Of a stretch of DNA of 64,000 nt, positions 1 to 7,613 are shown one piece after another. The notes beneath the pieces are model-generated. The model saw only the letters and a list, made by a program, of their open reading frames with translations. It was not told the origin of the DNA and did no database searches. The stretch spans positions 248,001-312,000 of the forward strand of contig NZ_FQWI01000002.1 of NCBI RefSeq assembly GCF_900129615.1, written 5' to 3'. The position numbers were made by a program, and so were the translations under genes. Source of the DNA: Pectobacterium carotovorum (GTDB lineage Bacteria; Pseudomonadota; Gammaproteobacteria; Enterobacterales; Enterobacteriaceae). The number at the start of each line of letters is the position of its first letter. Position 1 is the stretch's first letter.

Positions 1-280
1 TGTCGCTCTGCATTCCAGGGAGCCAGTGTGATAGAAATGCGTTTAACTCAATGGCTTTTGCGGTGAATCCAGCCCATTCATCATTAGCACACAGTGTGGC
101 AAAACTTTCCTCCGGCCAGAAGGGAATCGCCATTTTCTGATCGGATATCGTTGTTGCCCATCCCTCATTAAATAATCCCCAGACAATTTCAAAATCCGTA
201 ATCTTACGGATAAAGTAATCACACCTTTCTTGTGAGTCTAAACGATAAATATTTTCAATTTTTTTAGGGTGCGCTCTCAC
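1..280 (-). CDS. DUF2750 domain protein (3' end outside window)
   Basis: Reading the minus strand from a GTG at 280 gives an open frame of about 93 codons running off the window start. A GGAG ribosome binding site sits 7 nt upstream of the GTG, and an in-frame TGA lies a little further upstream. The protein contains CDYFIRKITDFEIVWGL, the run GWATT, IPFWPE, and near the visible end KAIELNAFLSHWLPGM. That pattern (YFIRK..DFE.VWGL, FWP, KAIEL..FL..WLPG) is the one I know from the DUF2750 family of small cytoplasmic proteins of unknown role. The C-terminus is not visible, so the full length is unknown. Neighbouring rhaT is on the same strand but its transcription should stop at a hairpin between them. 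Confidence 0.75.
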   Translation of the reverse strand, partial: MRAHPKKIENIYRLDSQERCDYFIRKITDFEIVWGLFNEGWATTISDQKMAIPFWPEESFATLCANDEWAGFTAKAIELNAFLSHWLPGMQSD

Positions 281-347
281 CAGAGATCTCCAGTTTTCTG
301 TTTTTCATGCTAATCAATCTTTATCTTAATATCCTCATCGGAATGCC

Positions 348-386
348 ATCGCGTTCGGTACTCGCTTTGGTGGCACCGAACGCGAT
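348..386 (-). terminator. Hairpin downstream of rhaT
   Basis: A perfect 12-bp inverted repeat (ATCGCGTTCGGT at 348-359, ACCGAACGCGAT at 375-386) begins 11 bp beyond the rhaT stop. No clear T-run follows in the rhaT direction, so it may act as a weak terminator or as a 3' stabilising hairpin. Confidence 0.5.
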
Positions 387-396
387 GATAAGGCGC

Positions 397-1431
397 TTAC
401 ACGGCCATTCCTAGTCCGACGATATTCGCCGCCAGAATAATGACCATGCAGCCGAGAACCAGCACGCGTACTGGCTTCTGACCAACGGCTTTCCACTCTT
501 TAAACAGCAGACCGACGATGCCGCCGCACAGTACGTAGAAACTCATGTGCAGCATCCAACTGATGTAGGTGTAATCAGCCGGAATGTTGGCGTGTCCCCA
601 GGCGTAGAAGAAGAACTGCAAATACCACATGACGCCGCCCAGAATGGCGAAGAGCGCGTTGGCAATCAGTAATGGTTTGGCCTGTGCCAGATCGGCTTTT
701 AATGAAATCCCTTTGCAGGTTGCCAGACGAATGAAGCAGAAGCCTAGATTGACGATGGCACCACCGCCCATAATCACTACGTAGCTGGGGAGTGCGACAT
801 ACAGCGCATTGATCCCCAGCGTTTGTGCTGCGGTGTGCATGGGTTTCGCGGCATCCATCGCAAAGGACATGCCTGCGGAGAAGATGCCGCACATCACGGC
901 CAGAAGCAGCCCTTTTTTCAGGTTGAATTCCTCGGCACGAATACCGAGTGCACGCTCTTTCAGTAAACCGGCGTAGCTAACAATGGCGACGCCGATGACT
1001 GCGACCAGCACGCCCAGTAGCGTCATGCGTCCGCCCGCCGAACCAAACAGAATGGAGAACTTGCCTTGCAGGACGGGTGTCATCAGCGTACCGATAATCA
1101 GCGTTACGCCGATGGCGATACCGATGCCCATCGACATGCCAAGGTAGCGCATTGTCAGGCCGTAGTTGATATTGCCGATGCCCCACATCGCGCCGAAGAG
1201 AAAAACGGGGAGTAGGGTCGCCATATCGAACGAACCGTAATAACGCCAAAAATCAGGCAGTAACCACCAGCTGATGCTCCAGGGCAGGATAATCCACGAG
1301 AAAAATCCGCCCAGTGACCACATGGTTTCCCACGACCAGTTTTTGACTTGCTTAAACGGTGCATAGAAACAGGCCGCGCTGGCCGCACCGATGAAATGCC
1401 AGAAAATTCCAAGGAAAATAGGATCGCTCAT
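397..1431 (-). CDS. rhaT: L-rhamnose:H+ symporter RhaT
   Basis: The 344-residue protein is the size of enterobacterial RhaT and is almost entirely hydrophobic, with about ten predicted membrane segments. The N-terminus ([20 protein letters not shown]) and the segments [20 protein letters not shown] and [16 protein letters not shown] match the family as I know it. RhaT imports L-rhamnose (and L-lyxose) across the inner membrane with protons. Here it is not beside the rhaBAD/rhaRS catabolic genes, which must lie elsewhere. The upstream gap (1432-1756) probably carries its promoter; I could not confidently mark RhaS or CRP sites there. Rhamnose is a component of plant pectin, which fits a plant-associated host. 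Confidence 0.93.
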   Translation of the reverse strand: MSDPIFLGIFWHFIGAASAACFYAPFKQVKNWSWETMWSLGGFFSWIILPWSISWWLLPDFWRYYGSFDMATLLPVFLFGAMWGIGNINYGLTMRYLGMSMGIGIAIGVTLIIGTLMTPVLQGKFSILFGSAGGRMTLLGVLVAVIGVAIVSYAGLLKERALGIRAEEFNLKKGLLLAVMCGIFSAGMSFAMDAAKPMHTAAQTLGINALYVALPSYVVIMGGGAIVNLGFCFIRLATCKGISLKADLAQAKPLLIANALFAILGGVMWYLQFFFYAWGHANIPADYTYISWMLHMSFYVLCGGIVGLLFKEWKAVGQKPVRVLVLGCMVIILAANIVGLGMAV

Positions 1432-1756
1432 GCGTAACCCCTTGTTTTACTTTGTGGTAAGCCTGTATTCGGCTCTGAATGTAGAGTGCAGTGTATGATT
1501 GCTGCCAGACCTGCTGGCGCTAGACAGTGTAGGAAGGTGAAAAAGGGTGAACCTTCAGATGCGTGCCACGAGCAGCAGGAGGACGGCATCGGTTTGAAGG
1601 TGAGTGCAGGCCGGATCACAAAACGCGGAAATCATCGCTGAGGGCACGACAGGGCAGAGCATTCTGTAAATGGTGCATTCTGCTCAAGAATTGATTAACA
1701 CCACAGCAGGACTTTTCGCTATTATTTCCCTCTTTTCCACCTGCATATAGTGAGTT
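1432..1756. other. Divergent intergenic region, rhaT / YqhA-family gene
   Basis: This 325-bp gap between divergently transcribed genes should hold both promoters. I see no convincing ORF, strong hairpin or repeat. A short minus-strand ORF covers 1428-1619 but has no recognisable content. Confidence 0.5.
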
Positions 1757-2263
1757 ATGGAACGTTTTATTGAGAATCTGATGTACTCATCGCGCTGGCT
1801 GCTTGCCCCTGTTTATCTCGGGCTATCGCTGGGTTTGCTGGTGCTGGCGATCAAATTTTTCCAGGAGGTGTTCCACGTCCTGCCCAATATCCTGGATATC
1901 GCTGAAGCAGATTTGGTGCTGGTGCTGCTGTCACTGATCGATATGACGCTGGTCGGCGGATTGCTGGTGATGGTGATGCTGTCCGGTTACGAGAACTTTG
2001 TCTCGGCGCTGGATATTTCCAAAGGCAGAGAAAAGCTGAACTGGCTCGGTAAGATGGACTCCGGCTCGCTGAAAAATAAAGTTGCCGCCTCGATTGTCGC
2101 TATCTCGTCGATCCATCTGCTGCGCGTGTTCATGGATGCCCGTAATATCCCGGATAACAAGCTGATGTGGTACGTGATTATCCATTTGACGTTTGTGCTG
2201 TCTGCACTTGTCATGGGGTATCTGGATCGCATGTCGCGTTACGAAAAAAGTAAAACGGCATAA
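1757..2263 (+). CDS. yqhA: YqhA-family inner-membrane protein (TIGR00645)
   Basis: A 168-residue protein with about four hydrophobic segments: around residues 12-35, 50-75, 108-125 and 138-158. The start [20 protein letters not shown] and the motif [19 protein letters not shown] are characteristic of the YqhA/UPF0114 family, small inner-membrane proteins of unknown function. The length is normal for the family (E. coli YqhA has 164 residues). It appears to be a single-gene unit, with 94 bp separating it from the next gene. I infer no function beyond membrane location. Confidence 0.9.
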   Translation: MERFIENLMYSSRWLLAPVYLGLSLGLLVLAIKFFQEVFHVLPNILDIAEADLVLVLLSLIDMTLVGGLLVMVMLSGYENFVSALDISKGREKLNWLGKMDSGSLKNKVAASIVAISSIHLLRVFMDARNIPDNKLMWYVIIHLTFVLSALVMGYLDRMSRYEKSKTA

Positions 2264-2357
2264 TCAACGCCGCACGGTTTGCGTAGCCAGATGAAAGAAC
2301 AGATCCTATTGTTAACGAAGTGATTTTATCAACACGCTTTGTTTAACGGAGGATATT

Positions 2358-3395
2358 ATGCCGCAAACCGATCAAATTAACCGCCGTGTGGTTCTGGCTC
2401 AGCGCCCGCACGGTGCGCCAACACAAGAGACTTTCCGTCTGGAACCGCAGCCTGTCCCACAGGTCGATTCAGGGCATATCCTGCTGCGTACGGTGTTCCT
2501 TTCCCTTGATCCTTATATGCGTGGCCGCATGAGCGACGCCCCTTCTTATGCCAAACCTGTCGAACTGAATGACGTGATGGTCGGCGGGACAATCAGCCGC
2601 GTGGTGGCGTCAAAACATCCAGATTATCAGACTGGCGATTGGGTGCTGTCTTTCAGCGGCTGGCAGGATTATGCGATTTCTGACGGCAAAGGATTAACGA
2701 ATCTGGGTCAGTCGCCGACGAATCCTTCCTACGCGTTGGGTGTGCTGGGTATGCCCGGCTTCACCGCGTATATGGGGCTGACGGATATCGGCCAGCCTAA
2801 AGCGGGTGAAACGCTGGTCGTGGCCGCCGCGACTGGCCCGGTCGGCGCGACGGTTGGACAGCTTGGGAAATTGAAAGGCTGTCGGGTGGTTGGCGTGGCG
2901 GGTGGCGCAGAGAAATGTCGCTACGCGGTTGAGGTGTTGGGGTTTGATGCTTGCCTCGACCACCGGGCGGATGATTTTGCAGAACAGCTGAAACAAGCCT
3001 GCCCGCAGGGAATCGATATCTACTTTGAAAACGTCGGCGGAAAAGTCTTTGACGCTGTGCTGCCGCTGCTGAATACCTCAGCGCGTATTCCGGTGTGCGG
3101 ATTAGTCTCTGGCTACAACGCCACAGGGCTACCGGATGGACCGGATCGCTTACCGCTGCTGATGGGGACGATCCTGAAGAAACGTATTCGGATGCAGGGA
3201 TTCATTATCTTTGATGATTATGGTCATCGCTTCGATGAGTTCTGGAAGGATGTGTCGCCGTGGGTGGAGGAAGGTAAGATCAAATATCGCGAAGAGATCG
3301 TCGACGGGTTGGAAAACGCTCCTGAAGCCTTTATCGGCCTGCTGCATGGCCGAAACTTCGGTAAGTTAGTGGTCAGAGTCGGGCCCGACGCCTGA
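2358..3395 (+). CDS. curA: NADP-dependent zinc-independent oxidoreductase, CurA/YncB type
   Basis: The 345-residue protein belongs to the medium-chain dehydrogenase/reductase superfamily, in the leukotriene B4 12-hydroxydehydrogenase/curcumin reductase branch. The N-terminal catalytic domain contains LSLDPYMRGRMS. The Rossmann part has AAATGPVGATVGQLGKLKGC for NADPH binding, and IDIYFENVGG follows. No structural zinc-binding cysteine cluster is seen, as expected for this branch. Family members reduce activated carbon-carbon double bonds of alpha,beta-unsaturated carbonyls; the physiological substrate is unknown. The ATG is preceded by a good GGAGG ribosome binding site (2348-2352). It is a single-gene unit closed by a strong terminator. 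Confidence 0.9.
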   Translation: MPQTDQINRRVVLAQRPHGAPTQETFRLEPQPVPQVDSGHILLRTVFLSLDPYMRGRMSDAPSYAKPVELNDVMVGGTISRVVASKHPDYQTGDWVLSFSGWQDYAISDGKGLTNLGQSPTNPSYALGVLGMPGFTAYMGLTDIGQPKAGETLVVAAATGPVGATVGQLGKLKGCRVVGVAGGAEKCRYAVEVLGFDACLDHRADDFAEQLKQACPQGIDIYFENVGGKVFDAVLPLLNTSARIPVCGLVSGYNATGLPDGPDRLPLLMGTILKKRIRMQGFIIFDDYGHRFDEFWKDVSPWVEEGKIKYREEIVDGLENAPEAFIGLLHGRNFGKLVVRVGPDA

Positions 3396-3403
3396 TACAC
3401 TGG

Positions 3404-3428
3404 ACTCGCCGCTGCGGCGGCGAGTTTT
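3404..3428 (+). terminator. Rho-independent terminator of curA
   Basis: A GC-rich inverted repeat (ACTCGCCGC at 3404-3412, GCGGCGAGT at 3417-3425) is followed by a TTTT run, 9 bp after the curA stop. Confidence 0.8.
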
Positions 3429-3445
3429 GCACTCGACAGAGTATG

Positions 3446-3748
3446 TTACCAGTACGGGCAGATAGTCACGCGCGTATAGAAACTGACTGAGTAATACATG
3501 AGAATAACAAGGTAAGTTATTATTCTTGGTGGCGTCTGTTTGACTAAAAGAAAAGGGATAGACAAAGGGATGATAATGAAATTTGAAAAACTATCAGCAT
3601 AGCTTCTCGGGTTTTCACAAAAGTTTTTAAGTGAGCTGTCACCAAATAGCCATTCATATTCGACTGATGAAAAAGCATGAATTAAAAAAAGACATAGGAC
3701 AGAATAAGCATAAAAATAGATATTATATATGTGCTTTTTACTAATCAT
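3446..3748 (-). CDS. Small membrane protein, DUF2645-like (intact paralog)
   Basis: A 100-residue protein with three hydrophobic stretches: about residues 10-27, 55-70 and 74-92. Motifs include LCLFLIHAFSSVEYEWL, a cysteine before NPRSYAD, IIIPLSIPFLL and FYTRVTICPYW. It resembles the E. coli YjeO/DUF2645 family of small inner-membrane proteins, from memory and without a search. An AAGGAA ribosome binding site lies about 9 nt before the ATG. A diverged copy follows immediately upstream on the same strand, so this is a tandem duplication. AT content is clearly higher than in the flanking core genes, which suggests an acquired segment. With an Hcp stub just upstream, an immunity-type role is conceivable but not shown. 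Confidence 0.6.
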   Translation of the reverse strand: MISKKHIYNIYFYAYSVLCLFLIHAFSSVEYEWLFGDSSLKNFCENPRSYADSFSNFIIIPLSIPFLLVKQTPPRIITYLVILMYYSVSFYTRVTICPYW

Positions 3749-3821
3749 GCTTTCAAATTCCTTTTTTAATTTTTCTTTCGTATTTTTTATTTATTTAATC
3801 CGTCTGTTTCATAGAGGTAGT

Positions 3822-4140
3822 CTAATTTGGACAAAGACTTATTCGCGTATAAAAACGGTATGAATGATACCCGAGGATGATAAGATAAGTAATGACTCTG
3901 GGTAGGCTTCTTTTAAAAATAAAAAAAGGGATAGATAAAGGAACGATAATGAAACTGAAAAAGCCATCAGCATCGGCTTCTGGCACTTCACAGAAATCTG
4001 CAACTGAGTCGCCATCTATCATCCATTCATATTCGATGGTAGAAAAAGCATTGATTAAAAAAAGGCATAAAGCGGCATAGGCATAAAGCGGCATAGGCAT
4101 AAAAGTAGATGTTGTAGATATAGCTGATTTTTCTTAACAT
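3822..4140 (-). pseudogene. Paralog of the 3446-3748 membrane gene, frameshifted by a 16-bp tandem duplication
   Basis: Reading from an ATG at 4140 gives MLRKISYIYNIYFYAYAALC, which aligns with the start of the neighbouring paralog (MISKKHIYNIYFYAYSVLC). The frame then shifts and soon stops. The rest of the gene, from LFLINAFSTIEYEW to RFYTRISLCPN, continues in another frame down to 3822. Removing one copy of the duplicated 16-bp unit restores a single reading frame that matches the paralog throughout. An internal ATG at 4100 could start a shortened 92-residue version, but it lacks the native N-terminus and has no evident ribosome binding site. The gene is therefore broken, or switchable if the duplication slips back. 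Confidence 0.75.
4063..4103. repeat. 16-bp tandem duplication (2 copies plus 9 bp)
   Basis: The unit AGGCATAAAGCGGCAT occurs at 4063-4078 and again at 4079-4094, followed by its first 9 bases at 4095-4103. Sixteen is not a multiple of three, so the extra copy shifts the reading frame of the surrounding minus-strand gene. Confidence 0.9.
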
Positions 4141-4246
4141 TTTTTAATTGCCCGATTTATAATTCCTTTTGGGATGGGTTCTAAGCCAAAGGCAGATCAA
4201 ACGCGAATGTAATTATTTTTAAGCCACAACGCTATTCACTCATTCA

Positions 4247-4675
4247 TTAGCGTTGTTCCTTGGATAAATCCAACATTAGACATTCGACTTCTTTCATTGT
4301 TACCCTATCTTTCTCTTTTATTCTAATGATTTGAAAGTATTCATCGAATGATGGATAATTACCTAAGGAAAAATCATCAACTAATGGGACTCCAGTACTG
4401 TTAACATAATCGAGCAACTTATTGTAAGCTTCATTAATGTTATCTAGATCACATAAATATATCGTACTTATCTGAGGTTTTGCTTCATCACTTGGTTCAT
4501 AAGAAAAATAATAATTCTTTGACAGCCTCGGCACATCTCTGATTTCTTTATAGGTTAATGCATAGTACTTAAAAATGTCTTTTTCCGTATAAACGGTATA
4601 AGGAACGATGATAAGCCATCCCCCAAAAAACAGCAGGGAAGATAATGAAATGAAGATGGTTAAGATCGTTTTCAT
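4247..4675 (-). CDS. Unknown small protein with N-terminal membrane/signal segment
   Basis: I do not recognise this 142-residue protein. It starts with a hydrophobic stretch (about residues 4-28), either an uncleaved membrane anchor or a signal peptide. A polar domain follows, rich in Tyr, Asp, Glu and Lys, with two cysteines (in YLCDLD and VECLMLD). Its start codon overlaps the stop of the truncated Hcp-like ORF upstream (ATGA), so translation is probably coupled to it. The base composition is AT-rich like the two small membrane genes downstream. Position directly after an hcp remnant would fit a type VI effector-immunity cassette leftover, but nothing in the sequence proves this. Confidence 0.55.
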   Translation of the reverse strand: MKTILTIFISLSSLLFFGGWLIIVPYTVYTEKDIFKYYALTYKEIRDVPRLSKNYYFSYEPSDEAKPQISTIYLCDLDNINEAYNKLLDYVNSTGVPLVDDFSLGNYPSFDEYFQIIRIKEKDRVTMKEVECLMLDLSKEQR

Positions 4676-4800
4676 ACGATGAAAACGGCTTTCTTGTGAC
4701 CAGATATATGTTTATTTCCTACAGAATCGATACTTAAACACCCTTCAGATATCAGTCCCTGAATTTTTCCGGTGATCTTCATGAAAATAGAATTAGCCAT
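4672..4800 (-). pseudogene. hcp: N-terminal fragment of an Hcp-family (type VI secretion tube) gene
   Basis: A 42-codon ORF begins with MANSIFMKITGKIQGLISEG and continues CLSIDSVGNKHISGHK. This resembles the start of Hcp proteins of the type MAN-I-L-GK-QGLIS-GC-S-DSIGN--Q-GHED. Homology stops after about residue 36 and the frame ends at residue 42, against about 160 residues for intact Hcp. An AGGGAG ribosome binding site lies 8 nt before the ATG. The stop overlaps the start of the next gene (ATGA), so an internal deletion seems to have joined the hcp start to sequence just upstream of that gene. No other type VI genes are in the window, so it was an orphan hcp copy. Confidence 0.7.
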
Positions 4801-5107
4801 TCGTGTAACTCCCTGTTAAAAAAATCCTTGTTGGGAACGTTATAACGTAAATCTTTATTGAACAAAAGAAGAACTCGACTATTTAATAATAAATATGATT
4901 TCTGTCAGAAAGATATTCTTTCCAAAATTCTATAATTGATTGTTTTTAATGGTAAATGCTTATGCGGGATAAGATTTTTTATTATCCTGCTAATTGTTTT
5001 TTGAGTGATGGGTTTATTGTGTAAATAAAAAAGAGCAGTAGCTAAAATAATAATGGATATGGTTGAAGAAGTTAGTGCTTTAATTAAGAAGAAAGCGTTA
5101 TTGATAA
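4801..5107. other. AT-rich intergenic region without a recognisable gene
   Basis: About 300 bp of AT-rich sequence upstream of the hcp stub. It should contain the promoter of the small-gene island. I see no convincing ORF, repeat or RNA gene. Confidence 0.5.
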
Positions 5108-5127
5108 CTCGCCGCTTAAGCGGCGAG
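5108..5127 (-). terminator. Terminator hairpin of the ygfB-pepP-ubiH-ubiI transcript
   Basis: A perfect 8-bp GC-rich inverted repeat (CTCGCCGC, loop TTAA, GCGGCGAG) lies 23 bp beyond the ubiI stop. The T-run is weak in the minus direction. Confidence 0.6.
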
Positions 5128-5150
5128 CTTTATTATCTATTCTGGTTTTA

Positions 5151-6362
5151 TTATTTTCCGACGCTAAGCCAGTCTGGTAGATCGTGTAATCCCATTGCCT
5201 GACGAACCAGCGTGGGTTTAATGCCGGGCAATTTATCCGCCAGCACCAGACCGACATCGCGCAGCAGCTTTTTCGCCGGATTGTCACCGTCAAACAGTTC
5301 ACGGAACCCCTGCATGCTGGCGAGCATCACCGCGGCACTATGTTTGCGGCGACGTTCATAGCGTCGCAGATAAAGGTGTTGGCCGATGTCTTTTCCCTGC
5401 GCCTGTAAGCGCTTCACTTCCGCAATCAGTTCGGCGACATCCATGAAGCCCAGATTGACACCTTGCCCTGCCAGCGGATGAATGGTGTGCGCTGCGTCGC
5501 CGACCAGTACCAGCCGGTGTGCCGCAAAACTGCGGGCGTAGCGCCCAGTCAGTGGGAAAGTCTGGCGCTCGCTTTCCAGCTCACACAGCCCCAGGCGCAT
5601 ATCAAACGCCATCGCGACCTGACGATTGAACTCGTCGGCAGGCAAGCTCCGCATCGCCTGAGTCTGCTCCGGAGAAAGCGACCAGACAATCGAGCAAAGG
5701 TGCGGATCGTCCAGCGGCAAGAACGCCAGAATACCGTCGCCGTGAAACGTCTGACGCGCAACGGACTGATGGGGATGTTCAGTACGAATGTTGGCGACCA
5801 GCGCGTGATGGCCGTAGTCCCAAAAGGTCAGCGGAATATCCGCATGCTGACGCAGCCACGAATGGGCGCCGTCCGCAGCGACGACCAGCCGGGCGGTCAG
5901 CATGCTGTCGTCCTGCAACGTAATGAAGGCTTCGTTCTCGCCCCAGGCAACCTGTTTTAACGATGCTGGGGAGAGCAGGGTGATATCGCTTAACTGAGAG
6001 GCGCGTTGCCACAGTACCTGCTGAATCACCGGATTTTCAATGATATGCCCAAGATGGGAAAAGCCGAATTCTTCGCCGCTAAAGCTGATTTTACCGAAGC
6101 TGTCTTTGTCCCACACCTGCATATCGTTGTAAGGACTAACGCGTTGCGCCACGAGATTTTCCCAGACGCCGATATGGCGCAGGAGGCATTCGCTGGCGGC
6201 ATTAATGGCGGAGACGCGCAGGGCATGGTCTTTCCCAAGCGGCTGAGGTTCGGCCGCCTGTTTCTCCAGCACGGCGATACGCAGGCCGCTGCCCTGTAAG
6301 CCGCAGGCTAGCGCCAGACCGACCATACCGCCACCGGCAATAACCACGTCGAATGATTGCAT
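5151..6362 (-). CDS. ubiI: FAD-dependent ubiquinone biosynthesis hydroxylase UbiI
   Basis: The 403-residue flavoprotein starts with the dinucleotide-binding motif VVIAGGGMVGLALACGL (residues 5-21). It carries the second FAD motif VGDAAHTIHPLAGQGVNLGF around residues 285-305, typical of the UbiH/UbiF/UbiI aromatic hydroxylases. In E. coli UbiI (formerly VisC) hydroxylates C5 of 2-polyprenylphenol in aerobic ubiquinone biosynthesis as part of the soluble Ubi complex. It is the last gene of the ygfB-pepP-ubiH-ubiI unit and begins 27 bp after ubiH. That gene order, rather than sequence alone, decides UbiI over UbiF. Confidence 0.92.
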   Translation of the reverse strand: MQSFDVVIAGGGMVGLALACGLQGSGLRIAVLEKQAAEPQPLGKDHALRVSAINAASECLLRHIGVWENLVAQRVSPYNDMQVWDKDSFGKISFSGEEFGFSHLGHIIENPVIQQVLWQRASQLSDITLLSPASLKQVAWGENEAFITLQDDSMLTARLVVAADGAHSWLRQHADIPLTFWDYGHHALVANIRTEHPHQSVARQTFHGDGILAFLPLDDPHLCSIVWSLSPEQTQAMRSLPADEFNRQVAMAFDMRLGLCELESERQTFPLTGRYARSFAAHRLVLVGDAAHTIHPLAGQGVNLGFMDVAELIAEVKRLQAQGKDIGQHLYLRRYERRRKHSAAVMLASMQGFRELFDGDNPAKKLLRDVGLVLADKLPGIKPTLVRQAMGLHDLPDWLSVGK

Positions 6363-6389
6363 TTCCGTATTTCCTGTTGGCGAGCTTAA

Positions 6390-7568
6390 TTAACGTTCTA
6401 CCCAGCCCAGCGTGCGACGAGCAAAGGCGTCGCGCATTAGCGGTAGGTTATTCATGGCGATCAGTCCCAGATTGCGGCTGACGGTCAGTGCGGCATAGCG
6501 GTTGGCGAATAGCCTGACCAGTCCATCGGTGATCGCCACCGTGGCGTGTTGGTCGGGCTCGCGCCGCTGTTGGTAGCGGCTGAGTGCGCTGTACTGGCCG
6601 ATATCCTGCTGTTTTTTCGCTGCATCGACGACCGTTTCTGCCAGCGACATGACATCGCGAATCCCCAGATTAAAGCCCTGTCCGGCAATCGGGTGTAGCG
6701 TTTGCGCGGCGTTACCCACCAGCGCCAGCCGATGGCTAATATGCTGGCTGGCCGTGAGTAAGCGCAGCGGGTAGCTGTGGCGTTCGCCGATGTGGGTGAA
6801 TTGTCCCAGACGCCAGCCAAAAGCCTGTTGTAGCTGCTGACGAAAGTCGGCTTCGCTCCAGCCATCGACCTCATGTTGACGGTGTTTATTATGGCACCAG
6901 ACGAGTGAACTGCGACCGTTACTCATCGGCAAGAGCGCCAGCGGGCCGTGCGGAGTAAACCGCTCGAACGCGCGGCCGCGATGGGGTTCGGCGGTTGTTA
7001 CATTGGCGATCGTCGCAATCTGATCATAATCATGCTGCTGCCACTGAATGCCGCAGGACTGCGACAGCATGGAACGTGAGCCATCGGCGGCGACCAGCAG
7101 TTGGCCTGTTAGCTCGGTGCCGTCGTCCAGCGTTAGCGTCGCATTATCCTGCGTCCGCGTGACGGCAACGACTTTGGCCGGGCAATGCAGACGCACGCCC
7201 GGAGCCTGTTGCAGCAGGGAAAACAGGCGTTGTCCGACGTCGTGCAGCTCAACCACATGGCCTAATGCCTGAACGTGATAGTCCGAGGCCTTCAGATTCA
7301 CCACGCTGGCATGTCCGCGTTCGCTGACGTGAATATCGGTTATCGCCGTTGCGTTACCCGATAGCGCTTGCCAGATGCCTAACGCCGCTAGCTGCTGGCG
7401 TGTGCCATCAGACAGCGCGAGGGCGCGTGCGTCAAAACCCGGATGTTCCTTGTCGAGTGGCGAGTGCGCCTCGATAAGATCGACCGGGATTGCGCCCTGC
7501 GAAAGCCGCGATATCGCTAGCGCCAGCGTTGCGCCTGCCATCCCGCCACCGACAATCATGACCGCCAT
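6390..7568 (-). CDS. ubiH: FAD-dependent 2-octaprenyl-6-methoxyphenol hydroxylase UbiH
   Basis: A 392-residue flavin monooxygenase with MIVGGGMAGATLALAISR at residues 4-21 and VGNAAQTLHPIAGQGFNLGI in the C-terminal half. The length and both FAD motifs fit UbiH, which hydroxylates C1 of the ring in aerobic ubiquinone synthesis. The Asn in VGNAAQTLHP, where most of the family has Asp, is the usual UbiH variant as I remember it and distinguishes it from ubiI next door. It lies 45 bp after pepP and 27 bp before ubiI on the same strand, consistent with one transcript. Confidence 0.93.
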   Translation of the reverse strand: MAVMIVGGGMAGATLALAISRLSQGAIPVDLIEAHSPLDKEHPGFDARALALSDGTRQQLAALGIWQALSGNATAITDIHVSERGHASVVNLKASDYHVQALGHVVELHDVGQRLFSLLQQAPGVRLHCPAKVVAVTRTQDNATLTLDDGTELTGQLLVAADGSRSMLSQSCGIQWQQHDYDQIATIANVTTAEPHRGRAFERFTPHGPLALLPMSNGRSSLVWCHNKHRQHEVDGWSEADFRQQLQQAFGWRLGQFTHIGERHSYPLRLLTASQHISHRLALVGNAAQTLHPIAGQGFNLGIRDVMSLAETVVDAAKKQQDIGQYSALSRYQQRREPDQHATVAITDGLVRLFANRYAALTVSRNLGLIAMNNLPLMRDAFARRTLGWVER

Positions 7569-7613
7569 GCTGTTGTCCTTTGCAATTATGCCGTTGCCCT
7601 TTGAAAGCGTTGC

